Shown: in pieces, positions 8,764-16,865 of the stretch | How the letters are laid out: every line of letters begins with the position of its first letter | Numbering within the stretch: position 1 is the first letter of the stretch | Source of the DNA: an uncultured Colwellia sp. | Lineage (GTDB): Bacteria > Pseudomonadota > Gammaproteobacteria > Enterobacterales > Alteromonadaceae | Reading direction: 5' to 3' | Assembly: GCA_913058405.1 (NCBI GenBank) | Contig: CAJXRC010000010.1 | Coordinates: 1 to 49,166 of the forward strand | Length of the DNA stretch: 49,166 nucleotides | Translations under genes and position numbers: made by a program | Notes under the pieces: model-generated | The model's database searches: none | What the model was told of the DNA's origin: nothing | What the model saw: only the letters and a program-made list of their open reading frames with translations

Positions 8764-10332
8764 ATGGAAATGAATACCAGGCTTAAGAAAATCGCATTAG
8801 GAATAGGTTTACTTGCTATTGCCACCAGCGCAGCAGCAACAACTAATAAGGCAAAACCTAATGTATTAGCTATCTGGGGTGATGATATTGGCTATTACAA
8901 TATCAGTGCTTATAACCAAGGTATGATGGGCTATCAAACACCTAACATCGACCGTATTGCTGATGAAGGTGCTTTATTTACTCATCACTATGCCCAACAA
9001 AGTTGTACTGCTGGTCGCGCTTCATTCATTTTAGGTCAAGAACCTTTTAGAACCGGCTTATTAACCATAGGTATGCCTGGTTCAACACATGGTATTCCGG
9101 ATTGGACACCAACCATTGCGGACTTGTTAAAAGAACAAGGTTATATGACAGCGCAATTTGGTAAAAATCATTTGGGTGATCAAGACAAACATTTACCGAC
9201 TAATCATGGTTTTGATGAGTTTTTTGGTAATCTTTATCATTTAAATGCTGAAGAAGAGCCTGAAACCTACTATTACCCTAAAGATAAAGCCTTCCATAAA
9301 AAATATGGCCCACGTGGTGTTATCCATTCATTTGCCGATGGTAAAATTGAAAACACGGGTTCAATGACACGTAAACGTATGGAAACTGCGGATGAAGAAT
9401 TCATAGCAGGTACTCTGAAATTTATTGATAAAGCGCACAAAGCGAAAAAGCCATTCTTTATCTGGCATAGTTCAACCCGTATGCACGTATGGACTCGTTT
9501 ACAAGAAAAATACCGTGGTAAATCAGGTGTAGGATTAACTGCCGATGGTATGCTTGAGCATGATGATCATGTTGGTATATTGCTTGATAAATTAGATGAT
9601 TTAAAAATAGCAGATAACACCATTGTTATTTATTCAACAGATAACGGCGCAGAGAAGTTTACTTGGCCTGATGGTGGTACATCACCATTTGCCGGAGAAA
9701 AAGGGACTACTCGTGAAGGTGGTATGCGTGTACCTCAGCTAGTTCGCTGGCCTGGTACCATTAAAGCAGGCAGTAAATTCAATAACATGATGTCTCATGA
9801 AGATTGGATGCCAACCCTCTTAGCCGCAGCAGGTGAGCCAAACATAGTTAGCAAGCTAAAAAAAGGTTACAAAGCTAACGGTAAAAAATGGAAAATTCAC
9901 CCTGATGGCCATAACTTCAAACCTTTCTTTGAAGGTAAAGAAAAAAATTCACCTAGACTAAGTAAATTATACTTCAGTGCTGCTGGTGATTTAAACGCTG
10001 TTCGCTGGAATGAATGGAAAATTTCTTTTGCTGTTGAAGAAGGCGCTATCAATACGGCTTATCGTAGAACACCTGCATGGCCAGTAATTACCAATTTACA
10101 TGCTGACCCATTTGAAACAGCTTCAACAGAATCTGCGATGTATGTGCGTTGGTATGCCGACAATATGTGGTTATTTGTTCCTATTCAGCAACAAGTATCT
10201 GCATTTATGTCAACTATTGACGGTTACCCTTTCCAAGCTGGTTCTAGTTTAAGTGCTAGCGATATTGGTTATAAGAGTATCAGAACGCAAAAAGCTTTAA
10301 AGCAACTGCAACAACTAAGTCCTAACCGATAA
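8764..10332 (+). CDS. Arylsulfatase-type sulfatase 1 (S1 family)
   Basis: Secreted type I sulfatase. A Sec signal peptide (KKIALGIGLLAIATSAAA) is followed by WGDDIG (38-43; metal Asp pair), the formylglycine motif CTAGR (81-85, matching CxAxR with Cys81 to be converted), GKNHLGD (133-139) and TDNGAE (292-297) for metal and sulfate binding, and GEKGTTREGG near 311-320 with the active-site Lys. All catalytic positions look intact. The substrate cannot be read from sequence; a sulfated marine polysaccharide or small ester is the usual target. It is a tandem paralogue of the next gene, separated from it by a terminator, and is divergent from an AraC regulator. Confidence 0.92.
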   Translation: MEMNTRLKKIALGIGLLAIATSAAATTNKAKPNVLAIWGDDIGYYNISAYNQGMMGYQTPNIDRIADEGALFTHHYAQQSCTAGRASFILGQEPFRTGLLTIGMPGSTHGIPDWTPTIADLLKEQGYMTAQFGKNHLGDQDKHLPTNHGFDEFFGNLYHLNAEEEPETYYYPKDKAFHKKYGPRGVIHSFADGKIENTGSMTRKRMETADEEFIAGTLKFIDKAHKAKKPFFIWHSSTRMHVWTRLQEKYRGKSGVGLTADGMLEHDDHVGILLDKLDDLKIADNTIVIYSTDNGAEKFTWPDGGTSPFAGEKGTTREGGMRVPQLVRWPGTIKAGSKFNNMMSHEDWMPTLLAAAGEPNIVSKLKKGYKANGKKWKIHPDGHNFKPFFEGKEKNSPRLSKLYFSAAGDLNAVRWNEWKISFAVEEGAINTAYRRTPAWPVITNLHADPFETASTESAMYVRWYADNMWLFVPIQQQVSAFMSTIDGYPFQAGSSLSASDIGYKSIRTQKALKQLQQLSPNR

Positions 10333-10354
10333 GTTTTTGCATTAAAAATATCTT

Positions 10355-10402
10355 AAAAGGGTAATAAAGTTCATTCTCATTGAACTTTTTATTACCCTTT
10401 TT
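10355..10402 (+). terminator. Rho-independent terminator after sulfatase 1
   Basis: Long hairpin: AAAAGGGTAATAAAGTTCA (10355-10373) pairs with TGAACTTTTTATTACCCTTTT (from 10381) across a 7-base loop, ending in a T-run. It should separate transcription of the two sulfatase genes. Confidence 0.9.
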
Positions 10403-10447
10403 CGTATTTCAATAATGCTAGATTTATCAAGTAAATAATGTAATATC

Positions 10448-10466
10448 GTTAATGATAATAATTATC
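10448..10466 (+). promoter_or_regulatory. Putative Fur box upstream of sulfatase 2
   Basis: GTTAATGATAATAATTATC agrees with the 19-base Fur consensus GATAATGATAATCATTATC at 17 positions. It ends 57 bases before the ATG of sulfatase 2, a normal place for a promoter operator. This suggests iron-dependent repression of the sulfatase, and possibly of the downstream genes. AT-rich context raises the chance level, so binding is inference. Confidence 0.55.
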
Positions 10467-10523
10467 ATATTGTTAAGTTTATGCATCAAACAATATACTC
10501 ATCCATAGTGATAAGGAAAACCC

Positions 10524-12032
10524 ATGGTAACTAAAAACAAGTTGAAAAAGCTGGTTTTAGGTTTAAGTTTAATTGCTGCATCCAGTGCAGCAATAGCAAC
10601 AACCGACACCGCAAAACCTAATATTCTGGCAATCTGGGGCGATGATATCGGTCCATTTAACATCAGCGCTTATAACCGCGGCATTATGGGTTATAAAACC
10701 CCTAATATTGATCGGATTGCTAATGAAGGGATTATCTTCACTGATTCATACGGCGACCAAAGTTGTACCGCAGGTCGCGCTGGCTTCATTACTGGTCAAC
10801 ATCCAATTCGAACTGGCTTGACTAAAGTTGGGCTACCGGGTGCTAAAGAAGGATTAAATAAAAAAGATCCTACCATTGCTGAGTTATTGAAACCTCTTGG
10901 TTATATGACTGGCCAATTTGGTAAAAACCACTTGGGTGATCAAGATGAACATTTACCGACTAACCATGGTTTTGATGAGTTTTTTGGTAACCTTTACCAC
11001 TTGAATGCTGAGGACGAGCCAGAGCATCCTGATTATCCTAAAGATCCTGCCTTTAAAAAACGTTTCGGACCTCGTGGTGCTATCCATTCATTTGCCGACG
11101 GTAAAATCACTGATACCGGTCCTGTCACTAAAAAGCGTATGGAAACTGTAGATGAAGAGTTTTTAGGGGCGGCTCTAAAATTTATTGATAAAGCTCATGC
11201 GGCTAAAAAACCTTTCTTTGTTTGGTTTAACTCAACTCGCATGCATGTATGGACACGGTTAAAACCTGAGTCTGAGGGTGTAACTGGCCAAGGTTTGTAT
11301 GCTGACGGTATGGTTGAACATGATGGCCATGTAGGTCAATTGCTCGACAAAATTGATAAACTGGGCATTGCTGATAACACTATAATTATGTATACCACTG
11401 ATAATGGTGCAGAATTAGCACTTTGGCCTGATGGTGGTTACACACCATTTAGAGGCGAGAAAAACACTAACTGGGAAGGCGGTTACCGTGTTCCTATGAT
11501 GGTGAAGTGGCCAGGTAAAATTAAGCCTAACCAAGTATCTAATGAAATGATTTCACTAATTGATTGGATGCCGACTATTTTAGCTGCTGCTGGCGATAGT
11601 AAAATCAAAAGTAAGCTTAAAAAAGGTACCAACATTGGTAGTACTAAATTTAAAGTGCACCTTGATGGTTATAACTTTTTACCGCACTTCTTAGATACGT
11701 CTAAACCAGGTCCACGTAAAGAGTTTATTTACTCTTCTGATACTGGTGACATTGTTGCAATTCGCGATGGTGATTACAAAATGGTATTTAAAGAACAACG
11801 TGCACACGGTCTAAAAGTATGGCAAGACCCTTGGGTTTCTCTTCGAGCTCCTAAAATATTTAACTTAAGAATGGACCCATATGAACGTATGGACCACGAT
11901 TCAGCTGCTTATGGCACTTGGTGGGCTGAGCATATGTTCTTAATGGCGCCTTCAATGGTGAAGGTAGGTCAATTTAAGGCAACCTTTAAGGAATTTCCTC
12001 AGCGTCAAAAACCAGGAAGTTTCGTACCTTAA
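10524..12032 (+). CDS. Arylsulfatase-type sulfatase 2 (S1 family)
   Basis: Secreted paralogue of sulfatase 1, collinear over its whole length and with the same motif positions: signal peptide to about residue 26, WGDDIG (38-43), CTAGR (81-85), GKNHLGDQDEHLPTNHGF from 133, TDNGAE near 292 and GEKNTNWEGG in place of GEKGTTREGG. The segments around the active site are almost identical between the two, while the C-terminal parts diverge, which suggests related but distinct substrates. A ribosome site (AAGGAAA) precedes the ATG. The Fur-box match lies upstream and a stem-loop downstream, so it is probably its own transcription unit. Confidence 0.92.
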   Translation: MVTKNKLKKLVLGLSLIAASSAAIATTDTAKPNILAIWGDDIGPFNISAYNRGIMGYKTPNIDRIANEGIIFTDSYGDQSCTAGRAGFITGQHPIRTGLTKVGLPGAKEGLNKKDPTIAELLKPLGYMTGQFGKNHLGDQDEHLPTNHGFDEFFGNLYHLNAEDEPEHPDYPKDPAFKKRFGPRGAIHSFADGKITDTGPVTKKRMETVDEEFLGAALKFIDKAHAAKKPFFVWFNSTRMHVWTRLKPESEGVTGQGLYADGMVEHDGHVGQLLDKIDKLGIADNTIIMYTTDNGAELALWPDGGYTPFRGEKNTNWEGGYRVPMMVKWPGKIKPNQVSNEMISLIDWMPTILAAAGDSKIKSKLKKGTNIGSTKFKVHLDGYNFLPHFLDTSKPGPRKEFIYSSDTGDIVAIRDGDYKMVFKEQRAHGLKVWQDPWVSLRAPKIFNLRMDPYERMDHDSAAYGTWWAEHMFLMAPSMVKVGQFKATFKEFPQRQKPGSFVP

Positions 12033-12069
12033 GCTAAGTACTTACTGAGTATTGCTTTAGTAAATAATA

Positions 12070-12098
12070 TGATCGCTATCTGCTTTTGATAGCGATCA
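12070..12098 (+). terminator. Stem-loop after sulfatase 2
   Basis: TGATCGCTATC and GATAGCGATCA form an 11-bp perfect stem with a 7-base loop, 38 bases after the sulfatase stop. The following bases (CTCTTACTTTTC) are only moderately T-rich, so this is a likely but not ideal terminator. Confidence 0.65.
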
Positions 12099-12196
12099 CT
12101 CTTACTTTTCAATCACTAACCATTACAATTAGTTTTATTACCTTATCACTGTTAATTAATAATCATAAGCTAATAGAATTTATCTACAGTTTACTA

Positions 12197-12480
12197 GGGT
12201 CTGTTGATCTTTCATTTTAGTCTCTGCTATAGGCTAATTTTTAAGTTAACAAGGCGAAAAGAGTGCTATGTAGTTACTCTACTTTAATGATTTTCAACGC
12301 TGTTAGGTTGAAAATTAGCCATAGCCCTTTGGGTTGCCTTGATAAAGCGTCACTCTTTGTTGCTTCATTCGCATTTGGGACAACCAATATATTGAATGAA
12401 GCGCCTGGATTGTCACCTTTTTCAAGTGCAACAGAGTTACAAACTGTAAAGGTCAGAAAGCCCTAAATAATTTTCTTTTA
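12197..12480 (+). repeat. Repeat-derived segment starting GGGTCTGTTGATCTTT
   Basis: Begins with the second copy of the CTGTTGATCTTT motif. The rest contains an open frame (12263-12466) with no start-site support; read on the opposite strand the segment gives ASFNILVVPNANEATKSD and KGLWLIFNLTALKIIK fragments, which look like an insertion-sequence flank, not a host gene. Bases 12481-12522 lead into the next gene. This accounts for the gap 12033-12522 after the stem-loop. Confidence 0.5.
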
Positions 12481-12522
12481 ATAAGTATTTCATAAACAAT
12501 TACAATAAGAATCCACACTGTT

Positions 12523-13410
12523 ATGTATAAAACCTTTCGACTTTATCCCTCTTCATTGCAAACAATAGTAAATCTGACACTTGCCGTAAGCTTTTTATCT
12601 ATCAGTCTTAACAGTTTTGCAAAAACAGAAGATGCATTAGTACAATCTTCAACAACTCAAGTAGAAAGCACAACAAAAATAAATGAACGGATATTTAGCT
12701 TACCAAAAGCAATGCATGATGAATTAATGAAGAATATGATTCTCGTTGAAGCTGGTAGCTTTACTATGGGATCTGACTCTTCATTAGCAAGAAAAAGAGA
12801 GCAACCAGCCCATCAAGTTAGTCTTGATAGTTTTTATATTAGCCGATATGAATTAACACAAGATATTTTTGAACAAATAATGGGTTGGAATAATAGCTAC
12901 TTTGCCTGTGATAAATGCGCAGTAAACAATATCAGTTGGTTTAACATGCAGCTTTTTATCGAACGATTGAACAAGGCAACGGGAAAAGAGTTTAGTCTTC
13001 CTACTGAAGCACAATGGGCCTTCGCAGCCAAAGGGGGCAATAAATCGAAAGGTTATCAATACAGTGGTTCGAATGATATTGGTGATATTGCTTGGTTTGC
13101 CGACAATGCCAATAATAAAAGCCACCCTGTAGGGCTTAAAAAACCAAATGAACTAGGCTTATACGATATGACAGGTAACTTGTGGGAATTTTGCCTCGAC
13201 GATATGAGCCGAAAGGCCTATAGCAGAACACAGAGCCACAATCCTTTTCAAGGAGATAAAAAAAATCTAGAACGAAAAGCAATGAAAGTTATTCGTGGTG
13301 GTGGCTATGAATTTTCTGCCACTGAAAATCTAGTATTTATGCGAGATGGCGCAACTAATAATGTCCGTATGGCTGATATTGGCTTCAGATTAGCATTGAG
13401 TAAGAAATAA
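12523..13410 (+). CDS. FGE/SUMF1-domain protein lacking catalytic cysteines
   Basis: Exported protein with a C-terminal formylglycine-generating-enzyme fold: MILVEAGSFTMGSD (72-85), ISRYELTQDIFE, CDKCAVNNISWFN (129-141), FSLPTEAQWAFAAKGG (157-172), LGLYDMTGNLWEF (211-223), KVIRGGGYEF (255-264), IGFRLAL. An N-terminal hydrophobic stretch (about 16-33) acts as signal or anchor. True aerobic FGEs carry two copper-binding cysteines just after RGG (RGGSxxCxxxxC); here those positions are Phe264 and Asn269, so oxidase activity is unlikely. It may be a structural or binding member of the superfamily. Its stop codon abuts the next gene's start, so it is co-expressed with the cytochrome. Confidence 0.85.
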   Translation: MYKTFRLYPSSLQTIVNLTLAVSFLSISLNSFAKTEDALVQSSTTQVESTTKINERIFSLPKAMHDELMKNMILVEAGSFTMGSDSSLARKREQPAHQVSLDSFYISRYELTQDIFEQIMGWNNSYFACDKCAVNNISWFNMQLFIERLNKATGKEFSLPTEAQWAFAAKGGNKSKGYQYSGSNDIGDIAWFADNANNKSHPVGLKKPNELGLYDMTGNLWEFCLDDMSRKAYSRTQSHNPFQGDKKNLERKAMKVIRGGGYEFSATENLVFMRDGATNNVRMADIGFRLALSKK

Positions 13411-15777
13411 ATGTATTCACTTTTCCCCAAAAAAGACAAAATCTATAAAATGAAATTAGTTTCTAAATTCAGCACACTTTTATTATTACTAACCCTAAAT
13501 ATATCGACTAGTGCAGTTGTTATGGCTACTGATTTTGTTGGCTCAAAAACCTGTGTAAATTGTCACGAACAAGCTTATCAATATTGGCAAGGTTCACATC
13601 ATGACATGTCGATGAAACACGCAACAAAAGAAAGCGTATTAGGCGATTTCAATAACGCTACATTGGCTGTAGATGACAACAAATTAAACTCAGAAACAAA
13701 AGTACAAAGCACCTTCTTTAAAAAAGCCAATCAATATTGGGTCAATATCAAAGGCAGTGATGGTAAGTTTCATGACTATCAAATTAAATATACTTTTGGC
13801 TATACACCACTACAGCAATATATGGTTGAGTTTGATGATGGCAGAGTACAACTCATCCCTTTTGCCTGGGACTCTCGTGCTGAAAAAGAAGGCGGTCAAC
13901 GTTGGTTTAACCTCTACCCTGATATGACAACAAAACATCAAGAATTCTTTTGGACAAACACAGGACAAAATTGGAATTACATGTGTGCCGATTGTCATTC
14001 CACTAATGTTGATAAAAACTTTGATGTCTCCACCAATACTTACAACACAACGTTTAGTGAAATAAATGTCGCATGTGAAAGTTGTCACGGTGCGGCCAGT
14101 GATCATTTAACTTGGGCACAACAGCAAGACGGATTATCTAAAAACGATAAAAGTATAAAACCTAATGATGGCGATATTGGTTTTACACGTGACCTATCAA
14201 AATCAGTAAAGCAGTGGCAAGCAAACACAGATAAAAACAAAAAAACGTTACAGCCAAAAAGTATTGAACATAGTCAACAAGTCTTGGTTTGTGCACAATG
14301 CCATAGCAGGCGAACTCAAATAAGTGATAATGACTTTGTCAAAGGTAATGCCTTTGGCGAACGCTATTTACTTGATTTAGTTTCTAGTACTAACTATCAC
14401 CCTGACGGCCAAGTTTACAACGAAGATTTTGTATATGGCTCATTCTTACAATCGAAAATGTACAAAAAAGGTGTTGTTTGCAGCAATTGTCATAATCCTC
14501 ATACAGCTGAGTTAAAACTTCCCATTGAAACGCTTTGTTTGCAGTGTCATCAAGCTGATAACTATGCTTCAACAAAACATCATAAACATCCAGAAAACTC
14601 AAGCGGTGCGCAATGTGTTAACTGTCACATGCCTGAAACCACTTATATGGAAATAGATGCTAGACGTGATCATGGTTTTCATATTCCAACACCCAACTTA
14701 GCGAAAAAACTTGGAACGCCAGATACTTGTTTAACATGCCATGAAGATAAAAACAGTCAATGGAGTGCGAGTAAAGTTAACGATTGGTATCCTAACTCGC
14801 AGGTTAAAGATGAAAAAGATTTCGTACCTGTTTTTGCAGCCATCAACTTAGCATTAAATGAACAACAACTTCAGGGCGTTTCTGCCGAATTATCTCGCAT
14901 TTCTCAAACTATTTCTTATGCTGGTATTATTCGCGCATCCGCATTAACCAAAATGGCGAGTGTTTCAAATACTAATACCATTATTGCCATTGCCAGAGCA
15001 GCAAAAAGTGCTGATGAAAATATACGTTTAGGTGCAATTGAAGGTGCGCAGAGTATGCAAGCGGCTGAGAAATGGCGAGTATTATCCCCTTTATTGAATG
15101 ATAAAGTATTAGCTGTACGCATTAATGCTGCTTTTGCTTTAACCAGCTTATGGCAAAACCTATCGCAGTCACAACAAGCTCAATTAACACCTGCGCTTAA
15201 TGAGTATATTGAAAGTCAGCGTTTTAATGCAGATCGTAGTTTTGCGCATTCAAACATGGGGATTATTGCCGCTTACCAAGGAAATACAGAACAGGCAATA
15301 AAAGCGTTTAAGCAAGGTATATCAATTGAGCAAAGCTTCGCTCAAACTTACCTGAATTTAAGTCAAGTCTATTATCAGCGTGGTGAAAACCAACAAAGTA
15401 TTAGCACATTGCAACAAGGCAAAAAAGCGAACCCAGATAATGCAAGCCTCTCGTATAACCTTGGTCTTGCCTTCATACGGACAAAAGATAAAATCAATGC
15501 TGCTAAAGAATTAGCCATAGCTACGCAGCTGGCGCCTCAAAATAGTCATTATTTTTATGTCTATGGTTTAAGCCTTGAGCAAGTTAAGCCAAGTGCCGCT
15601 TATGAAGCACTTTATCAAGCTTTTCAACTCAGCAATAATCCGCAGCACCTATATGCTCTTTGTGAAATGAAAATTCGTCACAAAAACCCATTGGCACAAC
15701 AATGCTTAACTCAATTACAACCCATAGTACCACCAGCAGTGATGCAAAGGCTTACTCAACAACTAAGTAATAATTAA
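13411..15777 (+). CDS. Octahaem c-type cytochrome with C-terminal TPR repeats
   Basis: Periplasmic multihaem protein with eight CXXCH motifs at residues 48, 192, 222, 294, 357, 376, 402 and 440 (CVNCH, CADCH, CESCH, CAQCH, CSNCH, CLQCH, CVNCH, CLTCH). A helical HEAT-like stretch follows (about 470-620), then at least three TPR-type repeats (about 625-750; AHSNMGIIAAYQGNTEQA, YLNLSQVYYQRGENQQS, SYNLGLAFIRTKDKINA). The best signal peptide starts at Met14 (MKLVSKFSTLLLLLTLN), so the true start may be 13450. Haem number and TPRs suggest an electron-transfer or redox-enzyme subunit that docks partners. It starts directly at the stop codon of the FGE-like gene and precedes the MoxR operon by 92 bases. 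The substrate is not evident. Confidence 0.88.
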   Translation: MYSLFPKKDKIYKMKLVSKFSTLLLLLTLNISTSAVVMATDFVGSKTCVNCHEQAYQYWQGSHHDMSMKHATKESVLGDFNNATLAVDDNKLNSETKVQSTFFKKANQYWVNIKGSDGKFHDYQIKYTFGYTPLQQYMVEFDDGRVQLIPFAWDSRAEKEGGQRWFNLYPDMTTKHQEFFWTNTGQNWNYMCADCHSTNVDKNFDVSTNTYNTTFSEINVACESCHGAASDHLTWAQQQDGLSKNDKSIKPNDGDIGFTRDLSKSVKQWQANTDKNKKTLQPKSIEHSQQVLVCAQCHSRRTQISDNDFVKGNAFGERYLLDLVSSTNYHPDGQVYNEDFVYGSFLQSKMYKKGVVCSNCHNPHTAELKLPIETLCLQCHQADNYASTKHHKHPENSSGAQCVNCHMPETTYMEIDARRDHGFHIPTPNLAKKLGTPDTCLTCHEDKNSQWSASKVNDWYPNSQVKDEKDFVPVFAAINLALNEQQLQGVSAELSRISQTISYAGIIRASALTKMASVSNTNTIIAIARAAKSADENIRLGAIEGAQSMQAAEKWRVLSPLLNDKVLAVRINAAFALTSLWQNLSQSQQAQLTPALNEYIESQRFNADRSFAHSNMGIIAAYQGNTEQAIKAFKQGISIEQSFAQTYLNLSQVYYQRGENQQSISTLQQGKKANPDNASLSYNLGLAFIRTKDKINAAKELAIATQLAPQNSHYFYVYGLSLEQVKPSAAYEALYQAFQLSNNPQHLYALCEMKIRHKNPLAQQCLTQLQPIVPPAVMQRLTQQLSNN

Positions 15778-15794
15778 TCGCTAAGCACTAACTA

Positions 15795-15839
15795 GTCGAT
15801 AACTAAGTAGTCGATAACTAAGTAGTCGATAATTAAGTA
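15795..15839 (+). repeat. Tandem repeat, 3 x 15 bp before moxR
   Basis: Three head-to-tail copies of GTCGATAACTAAGTA, the third with one change, in the short spacer between the cytochrome gene and the MoxR gene. They could be slippage products or spaced binding sites. Confidence 0.9.
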
Positions 15840-15869
15840 ATAATTTAACGGATAGAAAGGGATAGTCTA

Positions 15870-16856
15870 ATGACAGAAAACACGCAAGTACCATCGAACG
15901 CTTTAGCACAGTTGTCATTGCTAAAAGCACAAATTGAACAATCAGTTATTGGTCAATCACATGTTGTTGACTCATTACTTATCGCTTTATTAACTAATGG
16001 TAATATCTTACTTGAAGGTCTGCCCGGTACCGCTAAAACGCGTTCAATCAAAACATTAGCGCGTTCTCTCGCCGTAGATCTTGGACGCGTTCAATTTACG
16101 CCTGATTTATTACCTTCAGATGTAACGGGTACCGAGGTTTATCAAGAAGTTAACGGTAAACCTGTCTTAACTTTTCAACAAGGTCCTATTTTTAATAATT
16201 TGCTTCTTGCAGATGAAATCAATCGTTCTCCAGCAAAAGTACAAGCGGCATTGTTAGAGGCTATGGAAGAAAGACAAATCACCGTAGCAGGTAAAACATA
16301 TAAGCTGCCTGAGTTATTTATGGTATTGGCGACACAAAACCCCATCGAGCAAGAAGGCACCTACCCTTTGCCTGAAGCACAGATGGATAGGTTTATCATG
16401 AAAATCAATCTTGATTATCCCGATGATGCCGCAGAAGCAGAAATAATTAAGTTAGTACGCAGCGAGGAAAAACACGTACAGGAAGTAGAACACATTAATC
16501 CTGAGCATATATTCACTGCACGTGACGAAATTCATAACATTCATTGTAGCCAAGCTATCATTGATTATATTGTTGCTATTGTCATGGCGACAAGAAAGCC
16601 CGAACGCTATCAAGATTCTACTTTAGAAGAATGGCTGACCGTTGGTTCAAGCCCAAGAGCCAGTATCGCAATTGATAAATGTGCTCGTGCTCAAGCGTGG
16701 TTAAAAGGTAAAGACTTCGTTGACCCTGAAGATGTTCGCTCAGTTGTTCACTCTGTATTACGCCACCGACTAGTATTAAGTTATGACGCATTAGCTGACG
16801 GCATTACAGCAGATGATGTCATTGATGAAATACTTAAACAGGTGGCAGTTGCCTAA
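15870..16856 (+). CDS. MoxR-family AAA+ ATPase
   Basis: Cytoplasmic AAA+ ATPase of the MoxR group, which act with von Willebrand A proteins to mature or activate protein complexes, often redox enzymes. Walker A is GLPGTAKT (50-57), Walker B LLLADE (111-116) followed by INRSPAKVQAALLEAMEE, sensor 1 near LATQNPIEQEGTYPLPEAQ, and the C-terminal lid contains SPRASIAIDKCARAQA. Length (328 residues) is typical. The ribosome site AAAGGGA precedes the ATG. First gene of a seven-gene run (MoxR, DUF58, DUF4381, two vWA, TPR, BatD) of the standard bacterial order. Confidence 0.94.
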   Translation: MTENTQVPSNALAQLSLLKAQIEQSVIGQSHVVDSLLIALLTNGNILLEGLPGTAKTRSIKTLARSLAVDLGRVQFTPDLLPSDVTGTEVYQEVNGKPVLTFQQGPIFNNLLLADEINRSPAKVQAALLEAMEERQITVAGKTYKLPELFMVLATQNPIEQEGTYPLPEAQMDRFIMKINLDYPDDAAEAEIIKLVRSEEKHVQEVEHINPEHIFTARDEIHNIHCSQAIIDYIVAIVMATRKPERYQDSTLEEWLTVGSSPRASIAIDKCARAQAWLKGKDFVDPEDVRSVVHSVLRHRLVLSYDALADGITADDVIDEILKQVAVA

Positions 16857-16865
16857 GGCGTTCCT

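Noticed and set aside
12263-12466. 67-residue plus-strand open frame
   Set aside because: No ribosome site, no family resemblance, and it lies in repeat-derived sequence behind the CTGTTGATCTTT motif.
12523-13410. Calling this gene the formylglycine-generating enzyme that activates the adjacent sulfatases
   Set aside because: The two catalytic cysteine positions are Phe and Asn, so the enzymatic assignment is not supported.
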